A stretch of 64,000 nucleotides of DNA from JAQWRV01 sp045564915. Lineage in GTDB: Bacteria; Pseudomonadota; Alphaproteobacteria; Rhodospirillales; Rhodospirillaceae. Positions 8,293 through 17,627 of this stretch are shown piece after piece. The position numbers were made by a program, and so were the translations under genes. Under the pieces are notes generated by a model. The model was not told the DNA's origin. It did not search any database and worked only from the letters and a program-made list of their open reading frames with translations. The stretch's first letter is position 1, and each line of letters opens with the position of its first letter. Location of the stretch: contig JBJLGL010000001.1 in assembly GCA_045564915.1 (NCBI GenBank), forward strand, positions 124,001-188,000, read 5' to 3'.

Positions 8293-8616
8293 CTATGACC
8301 CTCGCTCCCGGTTCGCAATATGATTCTGTTCAACTTGGATATTGATTTCAATCATTGCCCGATAAATAGCTTCAACGATATCTGGGTTGCTTCCCCGCTC
8401 TTGCGCGACGGACCTGACTTTCTGCACCACGTCTTCAATACGAGTGGGAACGCGTGCTGCATTGACGTCACCCTTTAGCTTCGCTGCTTGCATTACATAG
8501 TGATTACGTTCAAGCAGGAGGGGAACAATGCTATTGTCGAGGCGGTCTATGTTCTCACGGACCTCCTCTAGCGACTTGCATTCCTTAAAGGTTGATGTTG
8601 TGTCTTCTTGTTGCAT
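8293..8616 (-). CDS. chorismate mutase-like protein (AroQ fold)
   Basis: This 107-residue, all-helical protein has the AroQ-type pattern: VRENIDRLDNSIVPLLLERN (R20, R37), AAKLK (K46, K48), and a second helix with R55, R59 and E61. The family turns chorismate into prephenate; the PchB branch, which is similar in size, removes pyruvate from isochorismate. The sequence alone does not separate the two. It starts 18 bases after gshA on the same strand, so it is the third gene of an rsmE-gshA-aroQ operon. It is convergent with DUF1838 copy C, with only 10 bases between stops. Confidence 0.75.
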   Translation of the reverse strand: MQQEDTTSTFKECKSLEEVRENIDRLDNSIVPLLLERNHYVMQAAKLKGDVNAARVPTRIEDVVQKVRSVAQERGSNPDIVEAIYRAMIEINIQVEQNHIANRERGS

Positions 8617-8634
8617 TTCTTTATTTTGACCACA

Positions 8635-9999
8635 TTAGAAACAGTAATCACTATATACCCGTTTAATATCACCATCCCACTCTTTGTGATAGGCCTCAAG
8701 CATCTGATCTGCCTGTGTCATTCCCGACGCAGCGATCTCCTGCAGAGGTATCAGAAAACCAGTCTCGTCATTACCGGCGGAATCCAGTGCAGCTCGGCGA
8801 GACAAACCAGAGCGCGCTATCTCAAGCACCTCCATAGCAATTTCCTGGACACTACGGCCCGCAACCGTAGCCCTAAGCGCTTGCTTAGGCACAGCACGAA
8901 ATAAAGAATCTCTTTCCTCAGTACTCCACCCCTTAACCAAGTCCCAGCAGGCATCGAGTGCCTGGGAATCGTATAGTAATCCAGCCCAGAATGCAGGCAA
9001 GGCACAAAGCCTCCCCCAAGGGCCGGAATCTGCGCCACGCATTTCAAGAAATCTTTTCAAGCGCACTTCCGGAAATACTGTTGATAGGTGGTCTTCCCAA
9101 TCAGCTAAAGTGGGTAGTTGCCCTGGAAGAACAGGCAACTTGCCACTCATAAAGTCACGGAAGGATTGGCCAGACGCATCTAAGTATCCATCACGATAAA
9201 TAAAATACATGGGGACATCGAGAACATAATCTACATAGCGCTCAAAGCCCATGCCGGCCTCAAAGGCGAAGGGCATCATACCTGTCCGGGCATTATCAGT
9301 TCCCTGCCATATATCAGCTCGCTTGGATAGAAAGCCATTAGGTTTGCCCTCACTGAAAGGAGAGTTAGCCCAAAGTGCCGTCGCGATAGGCTGTAATGCT
9401 ATCCCAACACGCATCTTCTTAACCATATCTGATTCAGAATCGTAATCGAGATTGACTTGCACTGTGCATGTACGGGTCATCATATCCAAGCCATAAATAC
9501 CGACCTTTGGCATATACTCGCGCATAATCTTATAGCGGCCCTTGGGCATCCAATGGATATCTTGTTGACGCCAACTGGGCGTCATGCCCAAGCCTAGCAT
9601 TCCCATGCCAAGCTCTTCTGCAACCTCCTTAACCTGTCGACGGTGCTCTGTAACTTCGCTGCAGGTTTTATGAATCGTTTCGAGGGGAGCGCCTGACAAC
9701 TCAAATTGTCCACCGGGCTCTAATGAGATAGCACCCTTGCCCGGCGCATTGAGGGCGATGACGTTATCCCCCTCATAAATCGGTTCCCAGCCAAATCTTT
9801 GCAATCCACTCAGCATGGCGCTAATACCGCACTCACCGCTATAACTCGCTGCTTTTAATTCGCTTCCACAGTAGAGAAATTTTTCGTGTTCAGTGCCAAT
9901 CCGCCAGTCTGGGACCGGCTTACACCCATCCTCAATATAAGAAATTAATTGATTCTTACCGGTAATCACTGTGGAATCTTTTTTCGGAGACGATGTCAT
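8635..9999 (-). CDS. gshA: glutamate-cysteine ligase, GCS2 / plant type
   Basis: At 454 residues this matches the alphaproteobacterial/plant class of glutamate-cysteine ligase, which makes gamma-glutamylcysteine in the first step of glutathione synthesis. Diagnostic blocks are the N-terminal WRIGTEHEKF, ISLEPGGQFELSGAP, the TPSWRQQDIHWMPKGRYKIMR region, and MMTRTCTVQVNLDY. All are at the expected positions, and the protein appears intact and cytosolic. It lies 43 bases after rsmE and is likely co-transcribed with it, a common alphaproteobacterial arrangement. Glutathione made here would supply the S-formylglutathione hydrolase encoded at the far end of the window. Confidence 0.94.
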   Translation of the reverse strand: MTSSPKKDSTVITGKNQLISYIEDGCKPVPDWRIGTEHEKFLYCGSELKAASYSGECGISAMLSGLQRFGWEPIYEGDNVIALNAPGKGAISLEPGGQFELSGAPLETIHKTCSEVTEHRRQVKEVAEELGMGMLGLGMTPSWRQQDIHWMPKGRYKIMREYMPKVGIYGLDMMTRTCTVQVNLDYDSESDMVKKMRVGIALQPIATALWANSPFSEGKPNGFLSKRADIWQGTDNARTGMMPFAFEAGMGFERYVDYVLDVPMYFIYRDGYLDASGQSFRDFMSGKLPVLPGQLPTLADWEDHLSTVFPEVRLKRFLEMRGADSGPWGRLCALPAFWAGLLYDSQALDACWDLVKGWSTEERDSLFRAVPKQALRATVAGRSVQEIAMEVLEIARSGLSRRAALDSAGNDETGFLIPLQEIAASGMTQADQMLEAYHKEWDGDIKRVYSDYCF

Positions 10000-10042
10000 G
10001 TTTAAAATGGGTCCAGCTAGAGTTTAGGTTTTCATAACACAC

Positions 10043-10801
10043 TTAGCTATTAGAGCTGTTCCAATCCCCACACAACACCTGCCAGCAAGTCAAAGCTGCA
10101 ATTGCTGCTGTTTCCGCCCTAAGAATACGCGGCCCTAAGGAGACTGCTCTAGAAAACGGTAGGGCGCCCAATAGGTCAAGCTCGGACTCCGAAAAGCCCC
10201 CTTCCGGCCCTATGAATAATGCACCGCCATTTTCTGCTTTGCTGGCAAAACTACCTAGGACTTCGCCAATTGGCTTCCCTCGCTGGGTTACATCCAAGAT
10301 AAATAACGGTAGGTCATTTGGCCAGTCTGCTATAACTTCTGGTAGTGAAATCGTCGGTTCCAACCTAGGAATACAGAGACGTCGGGATTGTTCCGCCGCC
10401 TCTGTAGCGATCTTAGTAAGTCGGTCGGTCTTCACTTGCGCTACATTGGTGTGAACTGTCATAACTGGTGTAAGCCGAGTAACACCCAGTTCAGTCGCCT
10501 TTTGAACAACTAGATCCATCAACGTACGTTTAATCGGAGCAAACAGTAGCCACAGAATAGGTTGACTAGTTTGGTGACGGGATTTTGACTCCAGCATTAC
10601 AGTGGCAACTTTCTTGTCGATACTAGAAAGCCGTCCGCACCATTCACCATCGGTACCATTGAATAGGAGAATCTGATCACCCAACTTACGTCTCATCACT
10701 TGAAATATATACCTGGATTGATCGGGAGATAATGTGATCTGCCGATCCCTCTCAAGCCCGGAGGAAACATATAAACGTAATGATGAGGCAAAAACAGGCA
10801 T
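10043..10801 (-). CDS. rsmE: 16S rRNA (uracil-1498-N3)-methyltransferase RsmE
   Basis: This 252-residue SPOUT-class methyltransferase modifies U1498 of 16S rRNA using SAM. The N-terminal PUA-like part includes HxVL-like core residues (QSRYIFQVMRRKLGD). The C-terminal knot carries KATELGVTRLTPV, EQSRRLCIPRLEP, the diagnostic FIGPEGGFSESEL and LGPRILRAETA, which form the SAM pocket. Length and motifs are typical. It is the first gene of the minus-strand operon and is divergent from ubiA, with 71 bases between them for both promoters. Confidence 0.95.
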   Translation of the reverse strand: MPVFASSLRLYVSSGLERDRQITLSPDQSRYIFQVMRRKLGDQILLFNGTDGEWCGRLSSIDKKVATVMLESKSRHQTSQPILWLLFAPIKRTLMDLVVQKATELGVTRLTPVMTVHTNVAQVKTDRLTKIATEAAEQSRRLCIPRLEPTISLPEVIADWPNDLPLFILDVTQRGKPIGEVLGSFASKAENGGALFIGPEGGFSESELDLLGALPFSRAVSLGPRILRAETAAIAALTCWQVLCGDWNSSNS

Positions 10802-10872
10802 AGAATCAATCAGTGGCGGCGATATGATAGATTATTGTCCAACATGGAAGTTAGCACTACCTTAACGCCACA

Positions 10873-11811
10873 ATGTCAGAGACCCAAACAATGTTAGAAC
10901 AGAAGCAGGATAAGTCCGATATTCCAGCAGAGAGTTGGATTGATCGTAATATGCCTGTCTGGTTACGTGGATATCTAAAACTCGCACGGCTAGACCGGCC
11001 CATCGGGACCTGGCTACTCCTATGGCCATGTATCTGGGCCATCGTTTTGGCGGCACCAGCCGGGATAAACACTGTAGACTATAATCTAATTGGGATGTTT
11101 ATCATCGGCGCGATCGTAATGCGCGGCGCAGGCTGCACTTATAACGATATTGTGGACCACAATTTTGATGCTATGGTCGCTCGAACAGCACAGCGACCGA
11201 TACCATCAGGTACGGTATCTGTACGCCAAGCTTGGGTATTCTTAGGTCTACAGCTTTTGCTGGGCCTAGCAGTACTAATAACACTCAACACGCTGACCAT
11301 TGGACTAGGCATCGCCTCACTTGCTTTGGTCATTACTTACCCTTTCATGAAGCGCATTACCTTTTGGCCACAAGCATGGCTCGGCCTAACCTTTAACTGG
11401 GGTGCTCTGATGGGATGGACAGCTGTAACTGAATTTATCTCTCCACCAGCCATCGCTCTCTATGCGGCAGGGTTCTTCTGGACCCTGGGATACGACACCA
11501 TATACGCGCATCAAGACAAAGAAGACGATGCATTGATTGGAATAAAGTCCTCCGCTCTAGCGCTCGGCAATCGGACTCTGCCATTTGTTATTGCCATGTT
11601 TACCTGCACTATTATTCTATTAGCATTAGCCACTAGCTTAGTTCATTTATCGTGGATCAGCTGCGCCTTTTTGATGTCCGCAGCCCTTCATTTCTCCTGG
11701 CAGGTTGCAACTTTAGACATCAATGACACAGCTAATTGTCTAAAACGGTTCAAGTCCAATCGGGAAATCGGTTTCATTGTGACACTGGCCTTGATTAGTA
11801 CACGACTCTAA
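10873..11811 (+). CDS. ubiA: 4-hydroxybenzoate polyprenyltransferase UbiA
   Basis: This 312-residue integral membrane prenyltransferase attaches the polyprenyl chain to 4-hydroxybenzoate in ubiquinone synthesis. The first Asp-rich, Mg-diphosphate-binding motif is N91-D92-x2-D95-x3-D99 (NDIVDHNFD), followed by RTAQRPIPSG. The second is DTIYAHQDKEDD in the C-terminal half. About eight hydrophobic segments are visible. RPIGTWLLLWP near the N-terminus is family-typical. It is divergent from rsmE and convergent with the HD-GYP gene, with 9 bases between stops. ubiD, another ubiquinone gene, is about 2 kb downstream. Confidence 0.94.
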   Translation: MSETQTMLEQKQDKSDIPAESWIDRNMPVWLRGYLKLARLDRPIGTWLLLWPCIWAIVLAAPAGINTVDYNLIGMFIIGAIVMRGAGCTYNDIVDHNFDAMVARTAQRPIPSGTVSVRQAWVFLGLQLLLGLAVLITLNTLTIGLGIASLALVITYPFMKRITFWPQAWLGLTFNWGALMGWTAVTEFISPPAIALYAAGFFWTLGYDTIYAHQDKEDDALIGIKSSALALGNRTLPFVIAMFTCTIILLALATSLVHLSWISCAFLMSAALHFSWQVATLDINDTANCLKRFKSNREIGFIVTLALISTRL

Positions 11812-11820
11812 CAGCATAGC

Positions 11821-13539
11821 TTATTCAGCCGCGCACTGAACTGAGACATATTGAGAAATATCGACTTCATCAATCTGGTCTGGGTGAAGGAATTGCTCAG
11901 CATAATCCCGGTATGCCCCAGAAGTTAGGAAGAGATCAAATAACTCTGCATCAACATGGTTGTCCTTTTTCATAAACCACAAGATCTTTACTGCTTCGCT
12001 AAGAGTCTTAGCCTTTTTGTAAGGTCGATCACCAGCCGTTAAAGCTTCAAAAATGTCAGCAATGCCCATAATCTTAGCTGGGATCGACATATCATCTCCC
12101 TTGAGACCTTTAGGGTAACCAGTGCCGTCCATTTTTTCATGATGGCCGCCTGCAAATTCAGGAACACGGCTCAAAGATTTCGGGAAAGGAAGCTCTTCCA
12201 ACATTTCAATAGTAAGAACAATGTGATCGTTAATCTTACGCCGCTCATCATCATTAAGTGTACCACGGGAGATACACAGATTCATGATTTCGCCTAGATC
12301 ATATTCCGCCTCGCGGTGTTCAGGTAGATCAGCCAAAAGAGTCTCCCACCCCTTCGATGACGGCGGCTTCTTCTCAAGTAACCGCTCTTCAGTCCAAGAT
12401 AGCCCCTTAGTGCGATCAAAATGGCGATACCATTTTTGCTTTGATAGTTCACGCACCCTATCTTGCTTATCTGGAGCGAGGAATTCCCCGCCTACATTGG
12501 TGCTAGCAACGAACTCCCATTGCGCAGCTAGCTCTTTACATCGAGCTCTGAACTTCTTCTTCTCCATCTTAGCGTCAGCACCACTTGCAATAGCCTTCAA
12601 CATTCTAATTTCAGCATCTCGGCGTAATACTTCAAAACGCATCCGGACCTCATGAACACGATCGTATATAGTTTGCAACTTTGTTGCTTTATCGACCACG
12701 TATTCCGGCGTGGTCACTTTACCCATATCGTGTAGCCAGGCCGCAACGTGGAGTTCATATAATTGCTGATCATCAAGCGTGAAGTCAGCAAAGGTGCCTT
12801 CATTTGAATCACTACATTTTGCAGCCAGCATTTTTGTCAGTTCAGGCACACGTTGACAGTGCCCCCCGGTGTATGCCGATTTGGCATCAATAGCGTGAGC
12901 CATAACTTTGATCAAACTATCCATCAGGGCTTTTTGCGCGTCAATCAGCTGCTGGTTATCTATGGCGACCGCAGCCTGTGAAGCTAGCGCTTCAACCAAA
13001 CGCTGCACATTCTTGGAAAATGGAACGACCTCAGATCTATCTTCATTCTGCGCGTTAATTAATTGCAGAATTCCAATAACCTCGCCCGAATAGTTTTTTA
13101 GGGGGATTGTCAGGAATGACTTAGAGCGAAAGCCAGTTCCTTGGTCGAATTTCTTGGTTCCTGAGAAGTCGTATCCATCAGCTTCGTAGGCATCCTCGAT
13201 GTTAATAGTTTCACCTGTAAGTGCGGCCGCAGTAGCTACATTATTATAGTTAGCCTGGCCGTTTTCCGGGTCGTACATGTACAACGGTGGAAAGGGAATC
13301 GGTACACCAGTGGTGCCACCCATCTCTATATTGAGACTGTGGGTTCTAACAATTTGGAAGGATAAGGTGTCATCCTCACCGCGCAGATAAAGCGTCCCCC
13401 CATCCGCTCTAGTGAGTTCTATCGCTTCCAAAAGGATACGCTCTGTCAGTCGATCATGATCGTGCTCTGCGGAAAGCGCGATACCAAGATCGATGAGCTT
13501 TTCAAAGCCAATTGACGATGCGGAAATGCCGTCGGACAC
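11821..13539 (-). CDS. GAF and HD-GYP domain protein, probable cyclic-di-GMP phosphodiesterase
   Basis: This 572-residue cytosolic protein begins with a GAF sensor domain (about residues 20-195). An HD-GYP domain follows: the metal dyad H270-D271 (WLHDMGK), HHE at 466-468 and DGTGYPKG at 471-478, then IADIFEALTAGDRPYKKA. The family hydrolyses cyclic-di-GMP. About 130 extra, largely charged and helical residues (roughly 295-425) lie between the HD dyad and the helix before the GYP motif, where canonical domains have a short link. All visible catalytic residues are present, so activity is likely. No cognate diguanylate cyclase is in the window. Confidence 0.88.
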   Translation of the reverse strand: MSDGISASSIGFEKLIDLGIALSAEHDHDRLTERILLEAIELTRADGGTLYLRGEDDTLSFQIVRTHSLNIEMGGTTGVPIPFPPLYMYDPENGQANYNNVATAAALTGETINIEDAYEADGYDFSGTKKFDQGTGFRSKSFLTIPLKNYSGEVIGILQLINAQNEDRSEVVPFSKNVQRLVEALASQAAVAIDNQQLIDAQKALMDSLIKVMAHAIDAKSAYTGGHCQRVPELTKMLAAKCSDSNEGTFADFTLDDQQLYELHVAAWLHDMGKVTTPEYVVDKATKLQTIYDRVHEVRMRFEVLRRDAEIRMLKAIASGADAKMEKKKFRARCKELAAQWEFVASTNVGGEFLAPDKQDRVRELSKQKWYRHFDRTKGLSWTEERLLEKKPPSSKGWETLLADLPEHREAEYDLGEIMNLCISRGTLNDDERRKINDHIVLTIEMLEELPFPKSLSRVPEFAGGHHEKMDGTGYPKGLKGDDMSIPAKIMGIADIFEALTAGDRPYKKAKTLSEAVKILWFMKKDNHVDAELFDLFLTSGAYRDYAEQFLHPDQIDEVDISQYVSVQCAAE

Positions 13540-13859
13540 GTCTCTGAACGTCTTCCTTATCTAATAAGCCCCTACGGAAGGTGCAGGGGACCTGCAACAA
13601 ATACTAAGTATAAACTAAATATAACGCCAATTCATTGCTAGCCAATCGTTTTCTAGTATAACCATCGCTCCATAGCATTATTATGGCTCTTACATCACCA
13701 ACTAAACAGCACCTACGTATCAATTTATTCCCTATCATCCTCTAATTAGTAGACACATTTTACACTTTTAGACTGCTCAGGGGTAGATCATGAACTTGAC
13801 GGCCACCAGATCAGCCAGTAAAGCCGAGATCACAATAATCTTAATAGCCTGGTTACTTT
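13540..13859. other. 320-base divergent region between HD-GYP gene and ubiD
   Basis: This AT-rich stretch should contain promoters for the HD-GYP gene (minus) and ubiD (plus). Short symmetric pieces are visible (for example cccctacggaagg...caggggacc near 13570-13592), but no confident operator or terminator. Its right end carries the small ORF listed at 13790. The ubiD ATG itself has no clear ribosome site. Confidence 0.4.
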
Positions 13860-13909
13860 ATGCCTTTTTCCTCCTTGCGAGATTTTCTTGCCCGTTTAGA
13901 GCGCGATGA
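13790..13909 (+). CDS. possible 39-residue membrane peptide overlapping the ubiD start
   Basis: An ATG preceded by caggggt opens a 39-codon frame that ends with TGA at 13907, inside ubiD and in another frame. Its translation has one hydrophobic helix (ITIILIAWLLYAFFLLARF). The ubiD start at 13860 lacks a good ribosome site, so translation of this frame could feed ribosomes to ubiD. The hydrophobicity may simply arise from the T-rich start of ubiD in another frame. Weak candidate. Confidence 0.22.
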   Translation: MNLTATRSASKAEITIILIAWLLYAFFLLARFSCPFRAR

Positions 13910-15386
13910 CCAGTTAGTTCGGGTTACAGAACCCGTATCCCCGAAGTTGGAAATAACGGAGATTCACTCACGTGTTCTAGCTGCAGGAGGGCCAGCGATC
14001 TTGTTTGAAAACGTGGTCCGCGAAGACGGATCCCCATATGGCATGCCTGTTTTGGCGAACATCTTTGGCACTGTCGAGCGCGTTGCTTGGGGTATGGACC
14101 GTACCCCTACTCAATTACGAGACATTGGAAAAACGTTAGCCTTCCTAAAAGAACCTAGACCACCTGACGGCTGGCGCGATGCCTTGAAAATGCTGCCCTT
14201 GCTCAAAAAAGTGATGGCAATGAAACCTCTTGTAGTGTCCCGTGCCCCCTGCCAAGAAATAGTTCTGACTGGCGATGATATAGATCTAAATGATCTGCCC
14301 ATCCAAACTTGCTGGCCAGATGAACCGGCACCACTAATCACCTGGCCGCTCGTAGTTACAAAAGGCCCGGGCGATGATAAACGCGACGCAGCCAACCTTG
14401 GCATATACCGAATGCAGGTTACTGGTAAGAACACGACACTTATGCGTTGGTTGAAGCACCGTGGCGGCTCGGGCCAATACGACCGATGGAAAGAGGCAAA
14501 AGGTACGCCCATACCTGCAGCTGTTGTCATTGGAGCCGATCCAGGTACATTACTTGCTGCCGTAACGCCAGTGCCAGATACGCTCTCCGAGTATCAATTC
14601 GCGGGCCTGTTGCGCGGTAATAAAGTAGAATTAGTGGACTGCAAAACAATTCCGCTGCAGGTTCCAGCCAAGGCCGAAATTATCCTCGAGGGCCACGTTA
14701 TGCTCGATGAGTATGTCGGTGAAGGCCCCTATGGCGACCACACTGGATTCTACAACGCAGTCGAACCCTTTCCGGTATTTAGGATTTCCGCTATCACCAT
14801 GCGGAAGGATCCTATTTACCTGACTACTTACACAGGCCGGCCTCCAGATGAGCCCAGTATTCTGGGCGAAGCTCTTAACGAAGTATTTGTACCGCTATTC
14901 ATTCAACATTTTCCCGAGGTCACTGATTTCTGGCTACCGCCGGAAGGCTGCAGCTACCGCATAGCTATTGTAAGTATGAAAAAGTCATACCCAGGCCATG
15001 CTAAACGCGTGATGATGGGTGTATGGAGCTTTCTACGCCAATTCATATACACTAAATTTGTTATTGTTGTGGATGCAGATATCAATGCTCGGAACTGGCA
15101 AGATGTGATGTGGGCAATTTCCACACATATGGACCCAGCCCGGGATATCACCCTCATAGAGAACACACCAATCGACTATCTTGATTTTGCCTCAGTTGAA
15201 TCTGGCATTGGCAGCAAGATTGGCCTTGATGCAACAACAAAAATACCACCTGAGATTAATCGTCCCTGGGGTAAAAGAATACAGATGGCGAATAATGTCG
15301 TAGAATTGGTTAGTAAGAAATGGTCATCTTATGGCTTGCCCGGAGCTGGCAAGCCCATATGGCCTGATGGGGATAAGGAAACTTAA
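13860..15386 (+). CDS. ubiD: UbiD family decarboxylase (3-polyprenyl-4-hydroxybenzoate)
   Basis: This 508-residue protein is a typical UbiD, the prenylated-FMN enzyme that decarboxylates 3-polyprenyl-4-hydroxybenzoate. Visible blocks are MPFSSLRDFLARLERDDQLV at the start, the PIQTCWPDEPAPLITWPLV segment, GDHTGFYN, RPPDEPSILGEALNEVF, and VDADINARNWQDVMWAISTH with nearby ENTP. It needs a UbiX partner to make the cofactor; none is in the window. The gene is followed after 14 bases by pmbA on the same strand. Other UbiD paralogues act on different aromatic acids, but the full length and the nearby ubiA favour the ubiquinone role. Confidence 0.93.
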   Translation: MPFSSLRDFLARLERDDQLVRVTEPVSPKLEITEIHSRVLAAGGPAILFENVVREDGSPYGMPVLANIFGTVERVAWGMDRTPTQLRDIGKTLAFLKEPRPPDGWRDALKMLPLLKKVMAMKPLVVSRAPCQEIVLTGDDIDLNDLPIQTCWPDEPAPLITWPLVVTKGPGDDKRDAANLGIYRMQVTGKNTTLMRWLKHRGGSGQYDRWKEAKGTPIPAAVVIGADPGTLLAAVTPVPDTLSEYQFAGLLRGNKVELVDCKTIPLQVPAKAEIILEGHVMLDEYVGEGPYGDHTGFYNAVEPFPVFRISAITMRKDPIYLTTYTGRPPDEPSILGEALNEVFVPLFIQHFPEVTDFWLPPEGCSYRIAIVSMKKSYPGHAKRVMMGVWSFLRQFIYTKFVIVVDADINARNWQDVMWAISTHMDPARDITLIENTPIDYLDFASVESGIGSKIGLDATTKIPPEINRPWGKRIQMANNVVELVSKKWSSYGLPGAGKPIWPDGDKET

Positions 15387-15400
15387 ACGTGGAGAACTCA

Positions 15401-16741
15401 GTGTCCGACCAGTCTCTCAATATTCTAGCGGATCTAATTTCTGCCGCTAAAAAGAAAGGTGCTGATGCTGCTGACGCCATTATCGTCGATGGAGCTTCCA
15501 CTACGGTAACCTATCGAATGGGAGAATTAGAGCAGCTGGAACGGGCCGAGGGTGGAGATATTGGCCTTAGGGTTTTGGTCGGACAAAAGCAGGCTATCGT
15601 CTCCTCATCCGATCGCTCAAAACAGGCTATAGCTGAGCTGGTCGATCGAGCCGTTGCTATGGCTAAAACTGTGCCTGATGACGAGTATGTTGGATTGGCA
15701 AGTCCTGAAGAGTTGGCGACGGACATGCCGGACCTCGAAATGTGTGACCCCAACGATATGACTACGGAAGCACTGGTTGAAGCTGCAAGAGTTTGTGAGG
15801 ACGCAGCACGTAGTGTTGATGGAATCACTAATTCAGAGGGCGCTTCCGCTAATTGGGGCCGTAGCCATGTCGCTATCGCGGCAAGTAATGGATTCCGACG
15901 CACCTATGAAAGTACAGGTGGGTCAATTTCCGCTTCAGTATTAGCAGGTGATCCTTCAACAGGCATGGAAACAGACTATGATTATACTTCAGCTGTTTAC
16001 TCTGAAGACCTTAATGCCCCAGCAGATGTCGGACGTAATGCTGGTGAGCGAACTATCCGGAAACTAGGAGCACGCAAGATCAAGAGTGGTAAATATCCGG
16101 TTATTTTTGAACAGCGTACAGCGCGTGGATTAGTTAATCATTTTCTTGCTGCAATCAATGGTAACGCTGTAGCCCTCGGCACAACTTTCCTCAAAGACCG
16201 TATGGAGACAGATGTTTTTAGACCTGACGTTACTATTGTTGAGGCTCCACACAGGGCACGTGGTTTACGATCTAAACCATGTGATGCTGAGGGCTTAGCG
16301 AACTCAGATCACAAACTAATTGATCAAGGTACTTTGACAACGTGGATTCTTGACTTACGATCAGCTCGTAAGCTTGGTTTACAACCCAACGGTCATGCGA
16401 GCCGTGGAACATCATCTCCTCCAACACCTTCCGTCACCAACGTAAATTTAGTACCAGGTTCACAAACACCAGAAGAATTAATCAAAAATATCAAAGAAGG
16501 TATATTTGTGGCAGATGCTTTTGGCCAAGGAGTCAATGGAGTGACTGGTGATTATAGTCGAGGTGTTGCAGGTTTTTGGATCGAAAATGGAGAACTAGCC
16601 TATCCTATTAATGAAATCACTATTGCTAGTAACCTTAAAGACATGTTCCTTGCGCTCACTCCCGCCAATGATCTGGATCTGCGCTACGGTATTGATAGTC
16701 CAACCGTGCTTGTCGACGGAATGAGCGTAGCTGGCAATTAG
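15401..16741 (+). CDS. pmbA: TldD/PmbA family metalloprotease, PmbA type
   Basis: The protein is 446 residues from the GTG at 15401, which has ggaga at a proper distance; a GTG at 15389 would add four residues. It matches PmbA (TldE), which with TldD forms a protease that degrades unfolded peptides and matures some modified peptides. Family blocks include the early GADAADAIIVD, YRMGELEQLERAEGGDIGLRV, SGKYPVIFEQRTARGLVNHF, and the C-terminal VNGVTGDYSRGVAGFWIENGE. PmbA is the partner that lacks the zinc motif, and I see no HExxxH here, as expected. No tldD is in the window. It is followed by a 151-base gap. Confidence 0.9.
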   Translation: MSDQSLNILADLISAAKKKGADAADAIIVDGASTTVTYRMGELEQLERAEGGDIGLRVLVGQKQAIVSSSDRSKQAIAELVDRAVAMAKTVPDDEYVGLASPEELATDMPDLEMCDPNDMTTEALVEAARVCEDAARSVDGITNSEGASANWGRSHVAIAASNGFRRTYESTGGSISASVLAGDPSTGMETDYDYTSAVYSEDLNAPADVGRNAGERTIRKLGARKIKSGKYPVIFEQRTARGLVNHFLAAINGNAVALGTTFLKDRMETDVFRPDVTIVEAPHRARGLRSKPCDAEGLANSDHKLIDQGTLTTWILDLRSARKLGLQPNGHASRGTSSPPTPSVTNVNLVPGSQTPEELIKNIKEGIFVADAFGQGVNGVTGDYSRGVAGFWIENGELAYPINEITIASNLKDMFLALTPANDLDLRYGIDSPTVLVDGMSVAGN

Positions 16742-16892
16742 CACAAGAAGAGCAGCTTAAGATAAGCTCATGTTCAACTATAATATTAGCCAAGAAGCGA
16801 TATCGCTGCAAAAAAGACAGGCTTTGTTCCACCACAATGGCCTGTAATGCCCTCGATATACTAGGACAAGGCCAAGGAATAGATAGAGACTG

Positions 16893-17627
16893 ATGAAGCG
16901 CCTACGCAAAGCCTTTTTTCGTAATTCTGCAGTGCAAAGTATCGCCAGTGCTTTGGCTGCTGCCTACTTGTGGCTGGTGTACATTACAACTTCATGGGCG
17001 CACGAAAATCAAACTGTTACATCATTAGCTTGGTCTGGCTCAGAGGCAGTCATAATCGCCTTCTGGCATAACAGATTAATTTTGATGCCCTATTGCTGGC
17101 GGTCGAATGCACCTTTTCACATGTTAATTTCAGGTCATGCGGACGGCCAGCTAATCTCTAAGACAATTCGCTGGCACGGCCTTTCAGACGTTAAGGGGTC
17201 TAGTTCGAAAGGAGGTACTGATGCTCTACGCGAGATGGTTCAACTAATTAAGAAAGGAGTTTCTGTGGGGATCACTCCGGACGGTCCGCGTGGGCCCCGA
17301 ATAAAGGCCAGCGATGGTTCAATTGCGCTAGCAAAGCTCTCGGGTGCGATGATTGTACCGGCTGCCGCCGCAACTAGTAGGAGGATAGTATTTAAGACGT
17401 GGGATCGTCTCATCTTTCCATTACCTTTCTCCCGAGGAGCCTGTGTGTGGGGTGAGCCGATTCACGTTCCATCAGAAAGTGGTGCCGGTGACCTAGAACA
17501 ATTGCGATATAATTTGGAAACCTCGCTTATTGCAGTTAGTGATCGAGCAGACATACTGGTAGGGCATAACAGTATCGTCTCAGTGCAGCTAGAGGATGCA
17601 GACCGGGACAAAAATGCGCGCGCCTGA
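16893..17627 (+). CDS. DUF374 lysophospholipid acyltransferase-family protein
   Basis: This 244-residue protein has a single N-terminal hydrophobic segment (about 14-34) and the DUF374 core: FWHNRLILMPYCW, the GHADGQLISKTIRWHG block, SSSKGGTDALREM and ITPDGPRGPR. The family is related to glycerolipid and lipid A acyltransferases and is usually encoded beside lipid A/Kdo genes in alphaproteobacteria. It overlaps lpxK by 14 bases, which implies coupled translation and a role in outer-membrane lipid synthesis. The acyl donor and acceptor are not known from sequence. waaA (Kdo transferase), often found between these two genes, is absent here. Confidence 0.87.
   Translation: MKRLRKAFFRNSAVQSIASALAAAYLWLVYITTSWAHENQTVTSLAWSGSEAVIIAFWHNRLILMPYCWRSNAPFHMLISGHADGQLISKTIRWHGLSDVKGSSSKGGTDALREMVQLIKKGVSVGITPDGPRGPRIKASDGSIALAKLSGAMIVPAAAATSRRIVFKTWDRLIFPLPFSRGACVWGEPIHVPSESGAGDLEQLRYNLETSLIAVSDRADILVGHNSIVSVQLEDADRDKNARA

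Noticed and set aside
16742..16892. 25-codon frame and hairpin (agctta/taagct) after pmbA
   Set aside because: Frame lacks a ribosome site; the hairpin is short and has no T tract.
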